Of a stretch of 64,000 nt of DNA, positions 9,073 to 16,964 are shown one piece after another. The DNA comes from an uncultured Collinsella sp. (GTDB taxonomy: Bacteria; Actinomycetota; Coriobacteriia; Coriobacteriales; Coriobacteriaceae), in assembly GCA_900544725.1 (NCBI GenBank), contig UQWK01000004.1, positions 1 through 64,000 of the forward strand. The letters run 5' to 3'. Every line of letters begins with the position of its first letter. Position 1 is the stretch's first letter. Below the pieces are notes generated by a model. The model was not told the origin of the DNA, searched no databases, and saw only the letters and a program-made list of their open reading frames with translations. The position numbers and the translations under genes were made by a program.

Positions 9073-9135
9073 CTGCGGTGGAATAGGGGCTGTTTTTGGC
9101 TTATCAGCCGCCAATCAGTCCCTATTTCACCGCAA
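9073..9135. repeat. Long hairpin repeat (TTGCGGTG family), copy 1
   Basis: CTGCGGTGGAATAGGGGCTG at 9073-9092 pairs with CAGTCCCTATTTCACCGCAA at 9116-9135 over 20 positions, with wobble-type differences. It lies directly after the DegV stop. A related hairpin at 15316-15382 shares the TTGCGGTG stem end. Confidence 0.6.
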
Positions 9136-9150
9136 CTTAGAAATCGGCAA

Positions 9151-9459
9151 TCAGCCCTGCGGGCCCTGGAATAATTCCTCATGCGAGCCCATTCTGACCA
9201 GCCGGATCACAGGATTAGTCTTATGCGGCAAGTAAAGAACGACCACATCGACCAAGCCATCGGATAGATGGAAATCGATGTGGCCGTTGTAATTGCCGCC
9301 CGGGTTTGAAAGCTCGTGGGCACCATATTCCACGGGAAGCGAGCCATGAGCTGCAAGCTCTGCGACTGCCGCCTTAAACTCGGTTTTTAGTTGCGGATGG
9401 ATGCGCATCGTCCGTTTGTAATCCGCCTTAAACTGAGCCTCGACTTTAATCTCGAACAT
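9151..9459 (-). CDS. YafQ/RelE-type toxin (mRNA interferase)
   Basis: The product of 102 residues begins MFEIKVEAQFKADYKR. It shows the YafQ-family pattern: an N-terminal basic helix, HELSNPGGNYNGHIDFHL in the middle with catalytic-type His residues, and a C-terminal strand VIRLVRMGSHEELF with the conserved GSHxELF ending. Such toxins cut mRNA on the ribosome when freed from their antitoxin. The ATG lies 2 bp after the stop of the antitoxin gene, the normal antitoxin-first order. The predicted active-site residues are all present, so the toxin is probably functional. Confidence 0.85.
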   Translation of the reverse strand: MFEIKVEAQFKADYKRTMRIHPQLKTEFKAAVAELAAHGSLPVEYGAHELSNPGGNYNGHIDFHLSDGLVDVVVLYLPHKTNPVIRLVRMGSHEELFQGPQG

Positions 9460-9461
9460 CG

Positions 9462-9761
9462 CTAGTCCTCATCGAGGAATGATATGAGCTCATCAGCGTT
9501 ATTGAATGACGGGCTGTCGTCTGGCAGAATCCCCAACTCATGAGCCTCGGCAATCACCATGGCGCGTCTCGTCGCTTCGTTGGGCACCTCCGCCCTTCCT
9601 ACGATCTCAAAAGGAATCTTTCGTTGATTTACCAGCTGTCGAACAGCAAGGTTGAGATACGAATTGAGACTCAGGCCAACCGTATCCAAGAACTCAGTCG
9701 CCTGTTCCTTGAGCCCTTCTTCGATGCGAACCGTCGTAGGCTTAACCGTTGCAGTAGACAT
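9462..9761 (-). CDS. RelB/DinJ-family antitoxin
   Basis: A 99-residue protein starts at ATG 9761 with AGGAGG eight bases upstream. VKPTTVRIEEGLKEQATEFL and LSLNSYLNLAVRQLV form the ribbon-helix-helix DNA-binding domain of DinJ/RelB antitoxins. The acidic C-terminus (NNADELISFLDED) is the toxin-neutralising arm. It should bind its own promoter together with the toxin and so autoregulate the operon. Direct and inverted repeats lie just upstream of the start (9789-9822). Confidence 0.85.
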   Translation of the reverse strand: MSTATVKPTTVRIEEGLKEQATEFLDTVGLSLNSYLNLAVRQLVNQRKIPFEIVGRAEVPNEATRRAMVIAEAHELGILPDDSPSFNNADELISFLDED

Positions 9762-9788
9762 ACGCGACCTCCTCGCCCTCGTCTTTTG

Positions 9789-9822
9789 CATCAGTATACC
9801 CAGTATAGATGGCAGACTGATG
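9789..9822. promoter_or_regulatory. Likely operator/promoter of the toxin-antitoxin operon
   Basis: An inverted repeat CATCAGT (9789-9795) / ACTGATG (9816-9822) encloses two direct copies of CAGTATA (9792-9798 and 9801-9807), nine bases apart. These read as TATACT -10-like hexamers on the minus strand. Their position 28-61 bases before the antitoxin start fits a ribbon-helix-helix operator. Confidence 0.45.
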
Positions 9823-9875
9823 TTAAATAGCATCAATCTGCCGTTCTCATTACTACAACAACAGGCACGCTCGCC

Positions 9876-10634
9876 CTACATCAGCCCACTTAGGGCAATG
9901 TCGACGGCTTCGTTGAGGTCGTCGGTGATGTGTACGAGCTCGGGATCGAGCGGGCTGATCATACCGGCATCCATCACCGGGCCGTTGAGCCAGTCGAATA
10001 GGCCCTGCCAGTACTCGGTACCCACCAGCACGAGCGGCATGCGCTTTACCTTGTGCGTCTGCACCAGCGTGAGCACCTCGAACATCTCGTCGAGCGTGCC
10101 AAACCCGCCGGGAAACACAATAGCGCCCGAGCTGTATTTGACGAACATAGTCTTGCGCACAAAGAAGTAACGGAAGTCCATGCCAAGGTTCACGTATTTG
10201 TTGAGCCCGTGCTCGTGCGGAAGCTCGATACCCAAGCCGACCGACTTGCCGTTGACACTCGCCGCTCCCCTGTTGGCCGCCTCCATGACGCCGGGACCGC
10301 CGCCGGTGATAACCGCCACGCCGCGCTGGGCGATCTTGCGACCGACCGTGCGCGCCGCCTTGTAGAGCGGATCGGTCTTGGGCGTGCGGGCGCTGCCGAA
10401 GATGGTCACTGCAGGACCAAGCTCGGCAAGCGCGCCAAAACCATCGACAAACTCTGCCTGAATGCGCAGCACGCGCCACGGATCGGCATGCAGCCAGTCG
10501 GTCGACTCCTCGGGCGCCAGCAAGTTGGCATAGGTGTTGTCCTTAGGAATCATGGGGCCGCGCATGACCACGGGGCCGCGGCGGTACGTCTCGTCGTAGG
10601 CAGGCTCGCCCTCGACGTTTTCATTCTTAATCAT
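9876..10634 (-). CDS. LOG family protein (TIGR00730 type)
   Basis: The 252-residue product starts at ATG 10634, with GGAG 4 bases upstream. It contains the LOG signature GGGPGVMEAANRGA near residue 112 and PGGFGTLDEMFEVLTLVQT near residue 180, which together form the nucleotide/phosphoribohydrolase site. LOG proteins release cytokinin bases from their ribotides in plants. Bacterial members are thought to hydrolyse nucleoside monophosphates, but the physiological substrate here is unknown. An N-terminal extension of about 70 residues precedes the Rossmann core, as in the longer actinobacterial members. Confidence 0.85.
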   Translation of the reverse strand: MIKNENVEGEPAYDETYRRGPVVMRGPMIPKDNTYANLLAPEESTDWLHADPWRVLRIQAEFVDGFGALAELGPAVTIFGSARTPKTDPLYKAARTVGRKIAQRGVAVITGGGPGVMEAANRGAASVNGKSVGLGIELPHEHGLNKYVNLGMDFRYFFVRKTMFVKYSSGAIVFPGGFGTLDEMFEVLTLVQTHKVKRMPLVLVGTEYWQGLFDWLNGPVMDAGMISPLDPELVHITDDLNEAVDIALSGLM

Positions 10635-10847
10635 GGGTACTCCTATCGAGAAAAAGAAAAACGGGCGGGGTCGACGCCATGCGCCAAACACCCGCCCGAA
10701 CATCAACTATTCGGTATGGTACCCACGATGCATCAAGTGCTTGCAAGCTATCGGTCATCGGTCGCGCAGACGGTGTTAGCGAACGTGATGACCGGCCGGC
10801 GCTCGTCCCTTGCCGTTGCCCGCGCTTTGCAAGCGCCCGCGCCGCTC

Positions 10848-11987
10848 TTAGTAGTCCACCGCCGCAGGGCTGTTCATCCAGTCGCTCACAAACGCGCCGT
10901 AGCGGCCCTCGATAATGGCCTGGCGGGCGCGCTGCATAAGGTTGAGCAGGTAGTAGATGTTGTGCATCGAAAGCAGAATGCCGCCGAGCATCTCCTTCTG
11001 CGTGACCATGTGGCGGATGAGCGCGCGGCTGTAGCCGCCCGTGCACACCGGGCAGGTGCAGGTGGGGTCGATGGGGCCGTCGTCGTGCGCAAAGCGGGCG
11101 TTGCGGAAGTTGAGGCGACCCTCGCTGGAGAATGCCGTGCCCATGCGGCCGGTGCGCGTCGGCAGCACGCAGTCGAACATGTCGATGCCCACGCCAACGC
11201 CGCGCACGAGCGTGGTAGGGTTGCCGACGCCCATGAGGTAGCGCGGCTTGTGCTTAGGCATGTACTCGGAAACCAGCGGCGCCAGCGTCTCGAACATGGT
11301 CTCGTGGTCCTCGCCCACCGAGTAGCCGCCGATGCCGTAACCGGGGAAGTCGCCGCACTCCTCCAGGTGGCGCAGCGATCGCAGGCGCAGATCCAGATGC
11401 ATGCCACCCTGGACGATGCCAAAGAGTGCCTGGTCATCGCGGGTGTGAGCCTTGTAGCAGCGCTCGGCCCACATGCTCGACAGCTCCACGGCGCGCTCGA
11501 CGTAGGCGCGCGTGGCGGGATAGCCGGGGCACTGATCGAGCTGCATGCAGATGTCGGAGCCGAGCTTCATGGCGATTGCCATGTTGTCCTCGGGCGTCCA
11601 GAACACGTGGCGGCCGTCGTAGTCATTGACGATAAAGCGCACGCCCTCGTCAGTGAGCTTGACGGCGTCGTTATGGCTAAACACCTGGAATCCGCCCGAG
11701 TCGGTGAGGATGGGGCCATGCCAGTTCATGAACTTATGCAGTCCGCCCAGCTCGGCGATGGTGTCCTCGCCGGGACGCATGGACAGGTGGTAGGTGTTGG
11801 CGAGCACAATCTGCGCACCGAGCTGCTTAACGGTCTCGGTGGGGATGCCCTTGACGTTTGCCTTGGTGCCCACGGGCATAAAGATCGGCGTCTCGATGTC
11901 GCCGTGCGGGGTGTGCAACACGCCGGCACGCGCGTGCGTCGTCGGGTCCTCGGCGATCAGGTCGAATTTAAAGAGGCTCTGGTCCAT
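10848..11987 (-). CDS. tgt: tRNA-guanine transglycosylase
   Basis: The 379-residue protein exchanges guanine 34 of GUN-anticodon tRNAs for the queuosine precursor preQ1 (or for queuine). It shows TDSGGFQVFS with the general acid/base Asp at residue 96, GIVQGGMHLDLR, GVGIDMFDCVLPTR with the nucleophile Asp near residue 275, and the zinc site C-T-C-P-V-C followed by a His. Length is as expected for bacterial Tgt. AGGAG precedes the ATG by 8 bases and a TATAAT lies about 40 bases upstream. queA and queH occur about 4 and 5 kb away but not in one operon. Confidence 0.95.
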   Translation of the reverse strand: MDQSLFKFDLIAEDPTTHARAGVLHTPHGDIETPIFMPVGTKANVKGIPTETVKQLGAQIVLANTYHLSMRPGEDTIAELGGLHKFMNWHGPILTDSGGFQVFSHNDAVKLTDEGVRFIVNDYDGRHVFWTPEDNMAIAMKLGSDICMQLDQCPGYPATRAYVERAVELSSMWAERCYKAHTRDDQALFGIVQGGMHLDLRLRSLRHLEECGDFPGYGIGGYSVGEDHETMFETLAPLVSEYMPKHKPRYLMGVGNPTTLVRGVGVGIDMFDCVLPTRTGRMGTAFSSEGRLNFRNARFAHDDGPIDPTCTCPVCTGGYSRALIRHMVTQKEMLGGILLSMHNIYYLLNLMQRARQAIIEGRYGAFVSDWMNSPAAVDY

Positions 11988-12024
11988 AAACTGGAACTCC
12001 TTGGTTGCGGTTCATACGCAGACC

Positions 12025-12030
12025 ATTATA
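12025..12030 (-). promoter_or_regulatory. -10 box of the tgt promoter
   Basis: On the minus strand TATAAT lies 38-43 bases before the tgt start codon. No good -35 hexamer is seen at 17 bases, so activity may depend on the -10 region. Confidence 0.45.
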
Positions 12031-12082
12031 CGAGCAACCAGCAAACCGCACCGACTCGACAGAAACTGGCGCATTAAACGAC

Positions 12083-12214
12083 TAGTCGTTGGGGACAGTC
12101 TTCGCAGCCATCTTGCAAAGGAGTGTCCCAATCTGCCGGCACTCAGGGACTGTCCCCAAGTGCCGACAAGAGTGTCCCTTTCGACTAGTCATTTAAGAAC
12201 ATCCCCAACGACTA
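12083..12214. repeat. Small element with terminal inverted repeats (GACTAGTC family)
   Basis: TAGTCGTTGGGGACAGTCTT (12083-12102) and AAGAACATCCCCAACGACTA (12195-12214) are inverted repeats matching at 17 of 20 positions. The interior holds repeated GGGACTGTCCCC/GTGTCCC motifs and CGACTAGTC. A truncated copy is at 5811-5885. There is no coding capacity, so it is a MITE-like or palindromic intergenic repeat. Confidence 0.55.
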
Positions 12215-12264
12215 CCCATGAGAGGCCTTCTGTCAACAACACAAACGCCGATGCTATGGCACCG

Positions 12265-12411
12265 ACAGCGAAAACCCGCCAGAGCGAGCAAGGTGCCTTG
12301 AAACAAGGCGGCATTGATCTTTTGATCATGCCGCCGAAGTTGAAAGGCAGATTGCCGCCCTGGCGGGTTTGCAGCGTCAACTGGTTACGCGGTTCGTAGA
12401 ACCGCGTAACT
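12265..12411 (-). repeat. Structured dispersed element (CCCGCCAGAGCG family), copy A, 3' of the SDR gene
   Basis: Three nested or adjacent stems are present. The outer stem pairs 12272-12286 with 12356-12370. An inner hairpin lies at 12307-12335 (GGCGGCATTGATC / GATCATGCCGCC), and a separate perfect 12-bp hairpin at 12384-12410 (GTTACGCGGTTC / GAACCGCGTAAC). Read on the minus strand, the last arm is CTCTGGCGGGTTTT, like an intrinsic terminator. It starts right after the SDR stop codon. Copy B is at 15538-15683. Confidence 0.7.
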
Positions 12412-12412
12412 G

Positions 12413-13213
12413 TTAGGGCCGCTGGCCCATGCCGCCCTCGAGGGTGACGGTCTCGCCGTTCATATACTTAAAGTCGGGGCCGCAGAGCTGAACGACCACG
12501 CGGCCGATCTCCTTCTCGACGTCGCCGTAGTGGCCCGCCGGCGGCATGTGGACGTTGGCCTTGAACGCCTCGGGATAGGCATCCTGGAAGTTCTCGAGCG
12601 CAGCGGTCCAAGCAAGCGGGCAAACGATATTGACGTTGATGCCGTCCTTGCCCCACTCGTTGGCGGCGACGCGAGTCAGGCCGCGGATGCCCTCCTTGGC
12701 GGCAGCATAGCTGCACTGGCCGTAGTTGCCAAACAGGCCGGCGCCCGAAGCAAAGTTGACCACGGAGCCCTTGGTCTCCTTCAGGTGCGGATAGGCCTTC
12801 TGCATGTACAGATAGGTGGCATACAGACCGGAATAAATGGCCAGGTTAAACTGATCCATGGTGTGGTCGGCGATGGTCACACCCGAGGCGCTGGCCTGAG
12901 CGTTGTTGACGACGGCGTCGATACGACCGAACTCCTCAATCGCCTTGTCGATAACGTTCTGCACGACGGCCTCGTTGTCCTGGCCGGCGGAGACATCGGC
13001 CTGAACAGGAAGAACCTTGACGCCGTACTCAGCCTCGAGAGACTCCTTGGCGGCCTCGAGCTTGGCGACGTTGCGGCCAGTGATGACGAGGTTCGCGCCC
13101 TCCTTGGCAAAAGCGATATCGATGCCGTAACCGATGGAGCCAGCGGAGCCGTCCTTGAGCGTGGCCTTGCCGCCGCCGGTGACGATCACGGTCTTACCAG
13201 TGAAAAGTCCCAT
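12413..13213 (-). CDS. Short-chain dehydrogenase/reductase (SDR) family oxidoreductase
   Basis: The 266-residue protein starts MGLFTGKTVIVTGGG at ATG 13213, with AAAGGA 6 bases before. The Rossmann nucleotide-binding segment (VTGGG, then GSAGSIGYGIDIAFA with an insertion) is followed by NNAQAS, FASGAGLFGNYGQ and the catalytic YAAAK at about residue 180. The C-terminus (EGGMGQRP) resembles 3-oxoacyl-ACP reductase-like SDRs. It should be an NAD(P)H-dependent reductase or dehydrogenase of a hydroxyl/keto substrate. The substrate cannot be deduced, and it does not look like the 7beta-hydroxysteroid dehydrogenase known from Collinsella. Confidence 0.82.
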   Translation of the reverse strand: MGLFTGKTVIVTGGGKATLKDGSAGSIGYGIDIAFAKEGANLVITGRNVAKLEAAKESLEAEYGVKVLPVQADVSAGQDNEAVVQNVIDKAIEEFGRIDAVVNNAQASASGVTIADHTMDQFNLAIYSGLYATYLYMQKAYPHLKETKGSVVNFASGAGLFGNYGQCSYAAAKEGIRGLTRVAANEWGKDGINVNIVCPLAWTAALENFQDAYPEAFKANVHMPPAGHYGDVEKEIGRVVVQLCGPDFKYMNGETVTLEGGMGQRP

Positions 13214-13507
13214 ACAAAGTCCTTTCAAATCGCGACGGGCCCGCCCGTCGACTGCGCGCATCCAACTTCACGCGCCAAAAGCTGACATGCAACTTTAGCG
13301 GGTTCAAGTGAAAAATAAAGCCCATGGCAGGCGAACGGTACAACGTCTTTCGGCGAAGGGAATGTCAAGTAAAAATTGGATAGAGCGACCGAGTTTTTGT
13401 TAACGCAACGAGTCATCGAACACGTTTTGAAACTTTGCTGCGGGGCGCGGGATGTCGGCGCGAGACTTTATCATAGGGTGACGAACAACGATGAGGAGCA
13501 CATGCCT

Positions 13508-15289
13508 ATGACAGACGAGCTGGACCCCCAGACTCAACAGCATATTGATAATTCCGCAGACACCATTGACGACTGCGATACTTCCACCAGAAGCGATGGC
13601 GGCATTGATGCCGCTGTCGAGGAGGCTCCTGCCGCCGCAGACGAGGCCGCAGACGCAAATGTCGCCGCAGAGCAAGACAAAGAAGAGCAGCTAGAGCAGC
13701 CGGACCCGAGCGATACTGAGCCCAAGGCTGAGAACGCTCCGCAAGCAGCGGGCCCCATCGAGGTGTCTTCGGAAGAAGAGCTCGACGCCGTCATGGACTC
13801 CATGATGGATGCCGTCAAAGCGATGAAGGACGCTGTCGCCGATGCCGACGTTGACGCCGAAGAGGAAGAGGCTGCCGAGGCCGCCTCGACCTTTGTACCC
13901 GGCGAGACCCCCGTTGCCGATCAGGGCAGCACTATGCCCTCGTTTCTGCAGCTCGAGCATCCCACGATTGGCGCGGACGCCGTCGACCCGCATGCAGCGG
14001 GCTTTTCCGTGATCGAAGGCGGCACCGGCAATATCGCCGCGCCGCAGACTGCCGATACGAATGCCGCCGAGGCCGCGCACCCGACCACCTCGCATGCCCC
14101 CGCCACGAGCCGCGACCTGGGGAGCGCCGTCTCAAACACCGCTAACGCCGTGGGCACTTTTATCGCCCAGGGCGCGTCGGCCATGCGCGAGATGAACGCC
14201 GCAAAGAAGGCACTCGCCGATGCCCGCGCCCACCTGTCCGAGCTTGAGCAGCGCATCGCCGACCAGGCAGAGGAGCTCGAGACGCGCCAGGACATCGCAG
14301 GCCGCTACGATCAGATCATCGCCGACCAGCGCCAGGCAATCGCCACGGCACAAAAGACCGCTGCGGCAGCTGAAATTAACCGTGATGCCCATGCCGCCAA
14401 AGCGACGGAGCTCAAGGGCCAGCTCGAGCAAATGAAAGCAGAGGACGATGCGACCGAACTCCGCCTGAAGGCTGCACTCGACGCCGCGGAAGCCCGCGAG
14501 GCGAGTTCACGCGAGACCGGCAACCGCCTGGTTCGTCGACTCGAAGATTCCAAGCGCATCCGCGACAAAGTGAAGGCTGAGCGCGATACCGGTGTCGCCG
14601 CCGCACGACAAACTGCCGATGCTACGCGCGCACAGCTCGAGACCTTGCGTCGCGAGTATGCCGAGCTGCAGCGCAACCCTTCGGCAAATCCCGCCAATTA
14701 CACCGTGCGCACCAGCGAGCTGTCTATGCAAATCTCCGACGCTGCCGACGCCCTCCGCAAGGCCGAGGAAGACATTCCGCGCGTGACCGCCGATCTTGAG
14801 CATTCACTTGCCGCCGCCGAGCAGGCCGTCGAACAGGCACAGGCTCCCATCGCCGACGCTAAACGCGCGCACCAGGCCGTAACGGCCGAGGCAGATGCCG
14901 CGCGCGACGAGCTGCAGTCCGCAAAAACTGCCGCCGCGACGCGTCAGCGCGAGCTGCGCGAAAAGATCACCGCGCAGGACAAGGCACGCCGCGAGCAAGA
15001 GCAGGCCATCGCAAACGCCCGGGCAGATGCCGCGCATGCGCAGTCGATTATCGAGCAGGCGACCGAGGTGCATGACCATCCCGAAATCACCGAATCGCTC
15101 GCCGGGTCCTTGGCACGCGACAAGGCCGAGCATACCGAGACCGAGCGCGAAGTTGCCCAACTCGAGGCCGCCGAAGACGACGTGCGCAAGCGAACCCGCG
15201 ACTCACGCGTCAAATTCACCGGAGCCATCGTCTGCATCATCGCCGCAATCCTGGTGATCATCGCAATCTGGCTGTTCATGAGCAAGTAA
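13508..15289 (+). CDS. Ala-rich coiled-coil protein with C-terminal membrane anchor
   Basis: About 593 residues. An acidic low-complexity N-terminal region (about residues 1-190) leads into a long Ala/Glu/Arg-rich coiled coil (about 215-560). A single hydrophobic C-terminal segment, GAIVCIIAAILVIIAIWLF, ends in MSK. There is no signal peptide, so it is probably a tail-anchored inner-membrane protein with a cytoplasmic rod. I do not recognise a family. ATG 13508 has GAGGAG nine bases upstream; ATG 13502 is the alternative. The gene is divergent from the SDR gene and stands alone. A hairpin terminator follows it. Confidence 0.75.
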   Translation: MTDELDPQTQQHIDNSADTIDDCDTSTRSDGGIDAAVEEAPAAADEAADANVAAEQDKEEQLEQPDPSDTEPKAENAPQAAGPIEVSSEEELDAVMDSMMDAVKAMKDAVADADVDAEEEEAAEAASTFVPGETPVADQGSTMPSFLQLEHPTIGADAVDPHAAGFSVIEGGTGNIAAPQTADTNAAEAAHPTTSHAPATSRDLGSAVSNTANAVGTFIAQGASAMREMNAAKKALADARAHLSELEQRIADQAEELETRQDIAGRYDQIIADQRQAIATAQKTAAAAEINRDAHAAKATELKGQLEQMKAEDDATELRLKAALDAAEAREASSRETGNRLVRRLEDSKRIRDKVKAERDTGVAAARQTADATRAQLETLRREYAELQRNPSANPANYTVRTSELSMQISDAADALRKAEEDIPRVTADLEHSLAAAEQAVEQAQAPIADAKRAHQAVTAEADAARDELQSAKTAAATRQRELREKITAQDKARREQEQAIANARADAAHAQSIIEQATEVHDHPEITESLAGSLARDKAEHTETEREVAQLEAAEDDVRKRTRDSRVKFTGAIVCIIAAILVIIAIWLFMSK

Positions 15290-15315
15290 ACCAGTTGCCA
15301 AAAACGCCCCAACGC

Positions 15316-15387
15316 AGTTGCGGTGAGATAGTTCCTGTTTAGCCCTCAAAAAGGCCAATTCAAGCACTATCTCACCGCAACTTTTTG
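15316..15387 (+). terminator. Intrinsic terminator; TTGCGGTG hairpin family copy 2
   Basis: AGTTGCGGTGAGATAGT (15316-15332) pairs perfectly with ACTATCTCACCGCAACT (15366-15382) and is followed by a T run. The stem end matches the hairpin at 9073-9135. Confidence 0.7.
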
Positions 15388-15506
15388 GTGCAAAGGGGTC
15401 AGGCTACTTTGCACCAACTTGGTGCATATAAACCAGTCCCCATTGCGCCAACAACGTTTGCCCAGATAAAACCTGCCAAAATAAACCTGTCCCTTTTTGG
15501 CAGGTT
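15388..15506. repeat. Two further hairpins between terminator and structured element
   Basis: GGTGCAAA (15388-15395) / TTTGCACC (15408-15415), and AAACCTGCCAAAA / TTTTTGGCAGGTT (15469-15481 / 15494-15506). Together with the flanking elements this makes a 390-bp gene-free stretch that is almost all stem-loops. Confidence 0.5.
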
Positions 15507-15537
15507 GAACCACGGCAACACCGATGTTCTGGCAAAG

Positions 15538-15683
15538 TCAGCGAAAACCCGCCAGAGCGAGCAAGATGACGTGAAAGAGGAGGGCATTGACCTTCTGGTC
15601 ATGCCCGATGATTGAACGTCAGATTGCCGCTCTGGCGGGTTTGCAGCGTCGGCCGGTTACGGCGTTTGGAAAACGCCGTAACC
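15538..15683 (-). repeat. Structured dispersed element (CCCGCCAGAGCG family), copy B, 3' of queA
   Basis: It has the same three-stem architecture as copy A. The outer stem pairs 15545-15559 with 15628-15642 and is perfect here. The inner hairpin lies at 15582-15606 (GGGCATTGACC / GGTCATGCCC), and the last is a perfect 13-bp hairpin at 15655-15683 whose outermost base is part of the queA stop codon. Stem sequences differ from copy A by compensatory changes. Confidence 0.7.
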
Positions 15684-16900
15684 TACTGAATGAGCATGGC
15701 GTCGCCAAAGCTGAAGAAGCGGTAGCGCTCCTCGATGGCGGCGGCGTAGGCATCCATGATCTGGTCGCGGGAGGCAAGCGCGCTCACGAGCATCATGAGC
15801 GTAGAGCGCGGCACGTGAAAATTCGTGATCAGCGCGTCGACCACGTGATAGGTCGAGCCGGGCATGAGGTAGAGCTGCGTCGTCGCGTTCTCGCGCACCA
15901 CGATGTCACCGCGGCCGAGCGTGTCGGCGCCGTCCTCACGACCCTCAAAATAGCGCGCCGTCACAGCCGGATCGGACACCGGCGCGTCCGCGTCAAACGC
16001 GCTCTCGAGCGAGCGCACCGCCGTGGTACCGACGGCGATCACGCGATGTCCCTCGGCCTTCGCCCTATGCACGGCGTCGACAACCTCCTGCGACACGTGG
16101 TAACGCTCGGTGTGCATGACGTGCTGCGTGGGGTCGTCCTCCTCCACCAGACGGAAGGTATCAATACCCACCTCGAGCTCGACGGCGGCAAACTTCGCGC
16201 CCTTGGCCTCGATAGCCGCCATGAGCTCGGGCGTGAAGTGCAGACCCGCCGTGGGAGCAGCGGCCGAATGCTCCTCCTTCATGGCGTAGACGGTCTGGTA
16301 CTTCTCGGGGTCGCCCTCGTAATCGGTAATGTAGGGCGGCAGCGGCACGTGGCCGGCAGCATGGATGGCCTCGTCGAGCGTGCGCGGGTCGCCGGCGGCA
16401 TTGCAACCGGCCGGCTCAAAGCGCACCAGACGGCCACCACGGCTATCGGTGACAAAGTCGATGACCTCGGCCGTCAGCACCACGGGAGCCCCCTCGGGCG
16501 CATGGGCGCCACCGGCTCGATACTCAATCTGAGCACCGGGCTTCAGACGCTTGCCCGGCTTGACCAGACACTCCCAAACGTGACCCAGCGGGTCAACATC
16601 CTCGCGACGCTTGAGCAGCAGCGTCTCGACCACGCCACCCGAGCCGGCTTTGCGACCGATCAGGCGGGCCGGCATCACGCGCGTCTTGTTGATGACGAGC
16701 ACATCGCCCGGCTCGATATAGTCGATGATGTCGCGGAAGATGCGGTGCTCGACGGTGCCGCCATGCTCCAGCGGCGTTCCTGCCTGGGAGCCTTTGCGAT
16801 CCACCACCAGCAGGCGGCAGGAGTCACGCGGCTCGGCAGGAGCCTGGGCAATCAGTTCCTCAGGAAGGTTATAGTCAAAATCATCGGTACGCATAGACAC
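15683..16900 (-). CDS. queA: S-adenosylmethionine:tRNA ribosyltransferase-isomerase
   Basis: The 405-residue enzyme transfers the ribosyl moiety of AdoMet to preQ1 in tRNA to make epoxyqueuosine. It shows the family blocks FDYNLPEELIAQAP near the N-terminus, INKTRVMPARL, HSAAAPTAGLHFT, GIDTFRLV, VGTTAVRSLES and the C-terminal ITNFHVPRSTLMMLVSA. The GTG at 16900 is preferred because AGGAG lies 8 bases upstream; the ATG two codons later (16894) is the usual-looking alternative. queH follows the same direction just upstream (65 bp), so the two probably form a transcription unit. Confidence 0.95.
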   Translation of the reverse strand: MSMRTDDFDYNLPEELIAQAPAEPRDSCRLLVVDRKGSQAGTPLEHGGTVEHRIFRDIIDYIEPGDVLVINKTRVMPARLIGRKAGSGGVVETLLLKRREDVDPLGHVWECLVKPGKRLKPGAQIEYRAGGAHAPEGAPVVLTAEVIDFVTDSRGGRLVRFEPAGCNAAGDPRTLDEAIHAAGHVPLPPYITDYEGDPEKYQTVYAMKEEHSAAAPTAGLHFTPELMAAIEAKGAKFAAVELEVGIDTFRLVEEDDPTQHVMHTERYHVSQEVVDAVHRAKAEGHRVIAVGTTAVRSLESAFDADAPVSDPAVTARYFEGREDGADTLGRGDIVVRENATTQLYLMPGSTYHVVDALITNFHVPRSTLMMLVSALASRDQIMDAYAAAIEERYRFFSFGDAMLIQ

Positions 16901-16964
16901 GTCGGATTCTCCTTATATAGCTAAAGTCCGCTCTACATCCTAGCAGGCTAACGTCCCAAATGAA

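Noticed and set aside
10053..12077. A 674-codon plus-strand frame opposite the LOG and tgt genes
   Set aside because: It spans two well-supported minus-strand genes and their promoter gap and has shadow-like composition.
12413..13213. SDR gene as the Collinsella 7beta-hydroxysteroid dehydrogenase
   Set aside because: N-terminus, cofactor loop and C-terminus do not match what I recall of that enzyme; only a general SDR call is supported.
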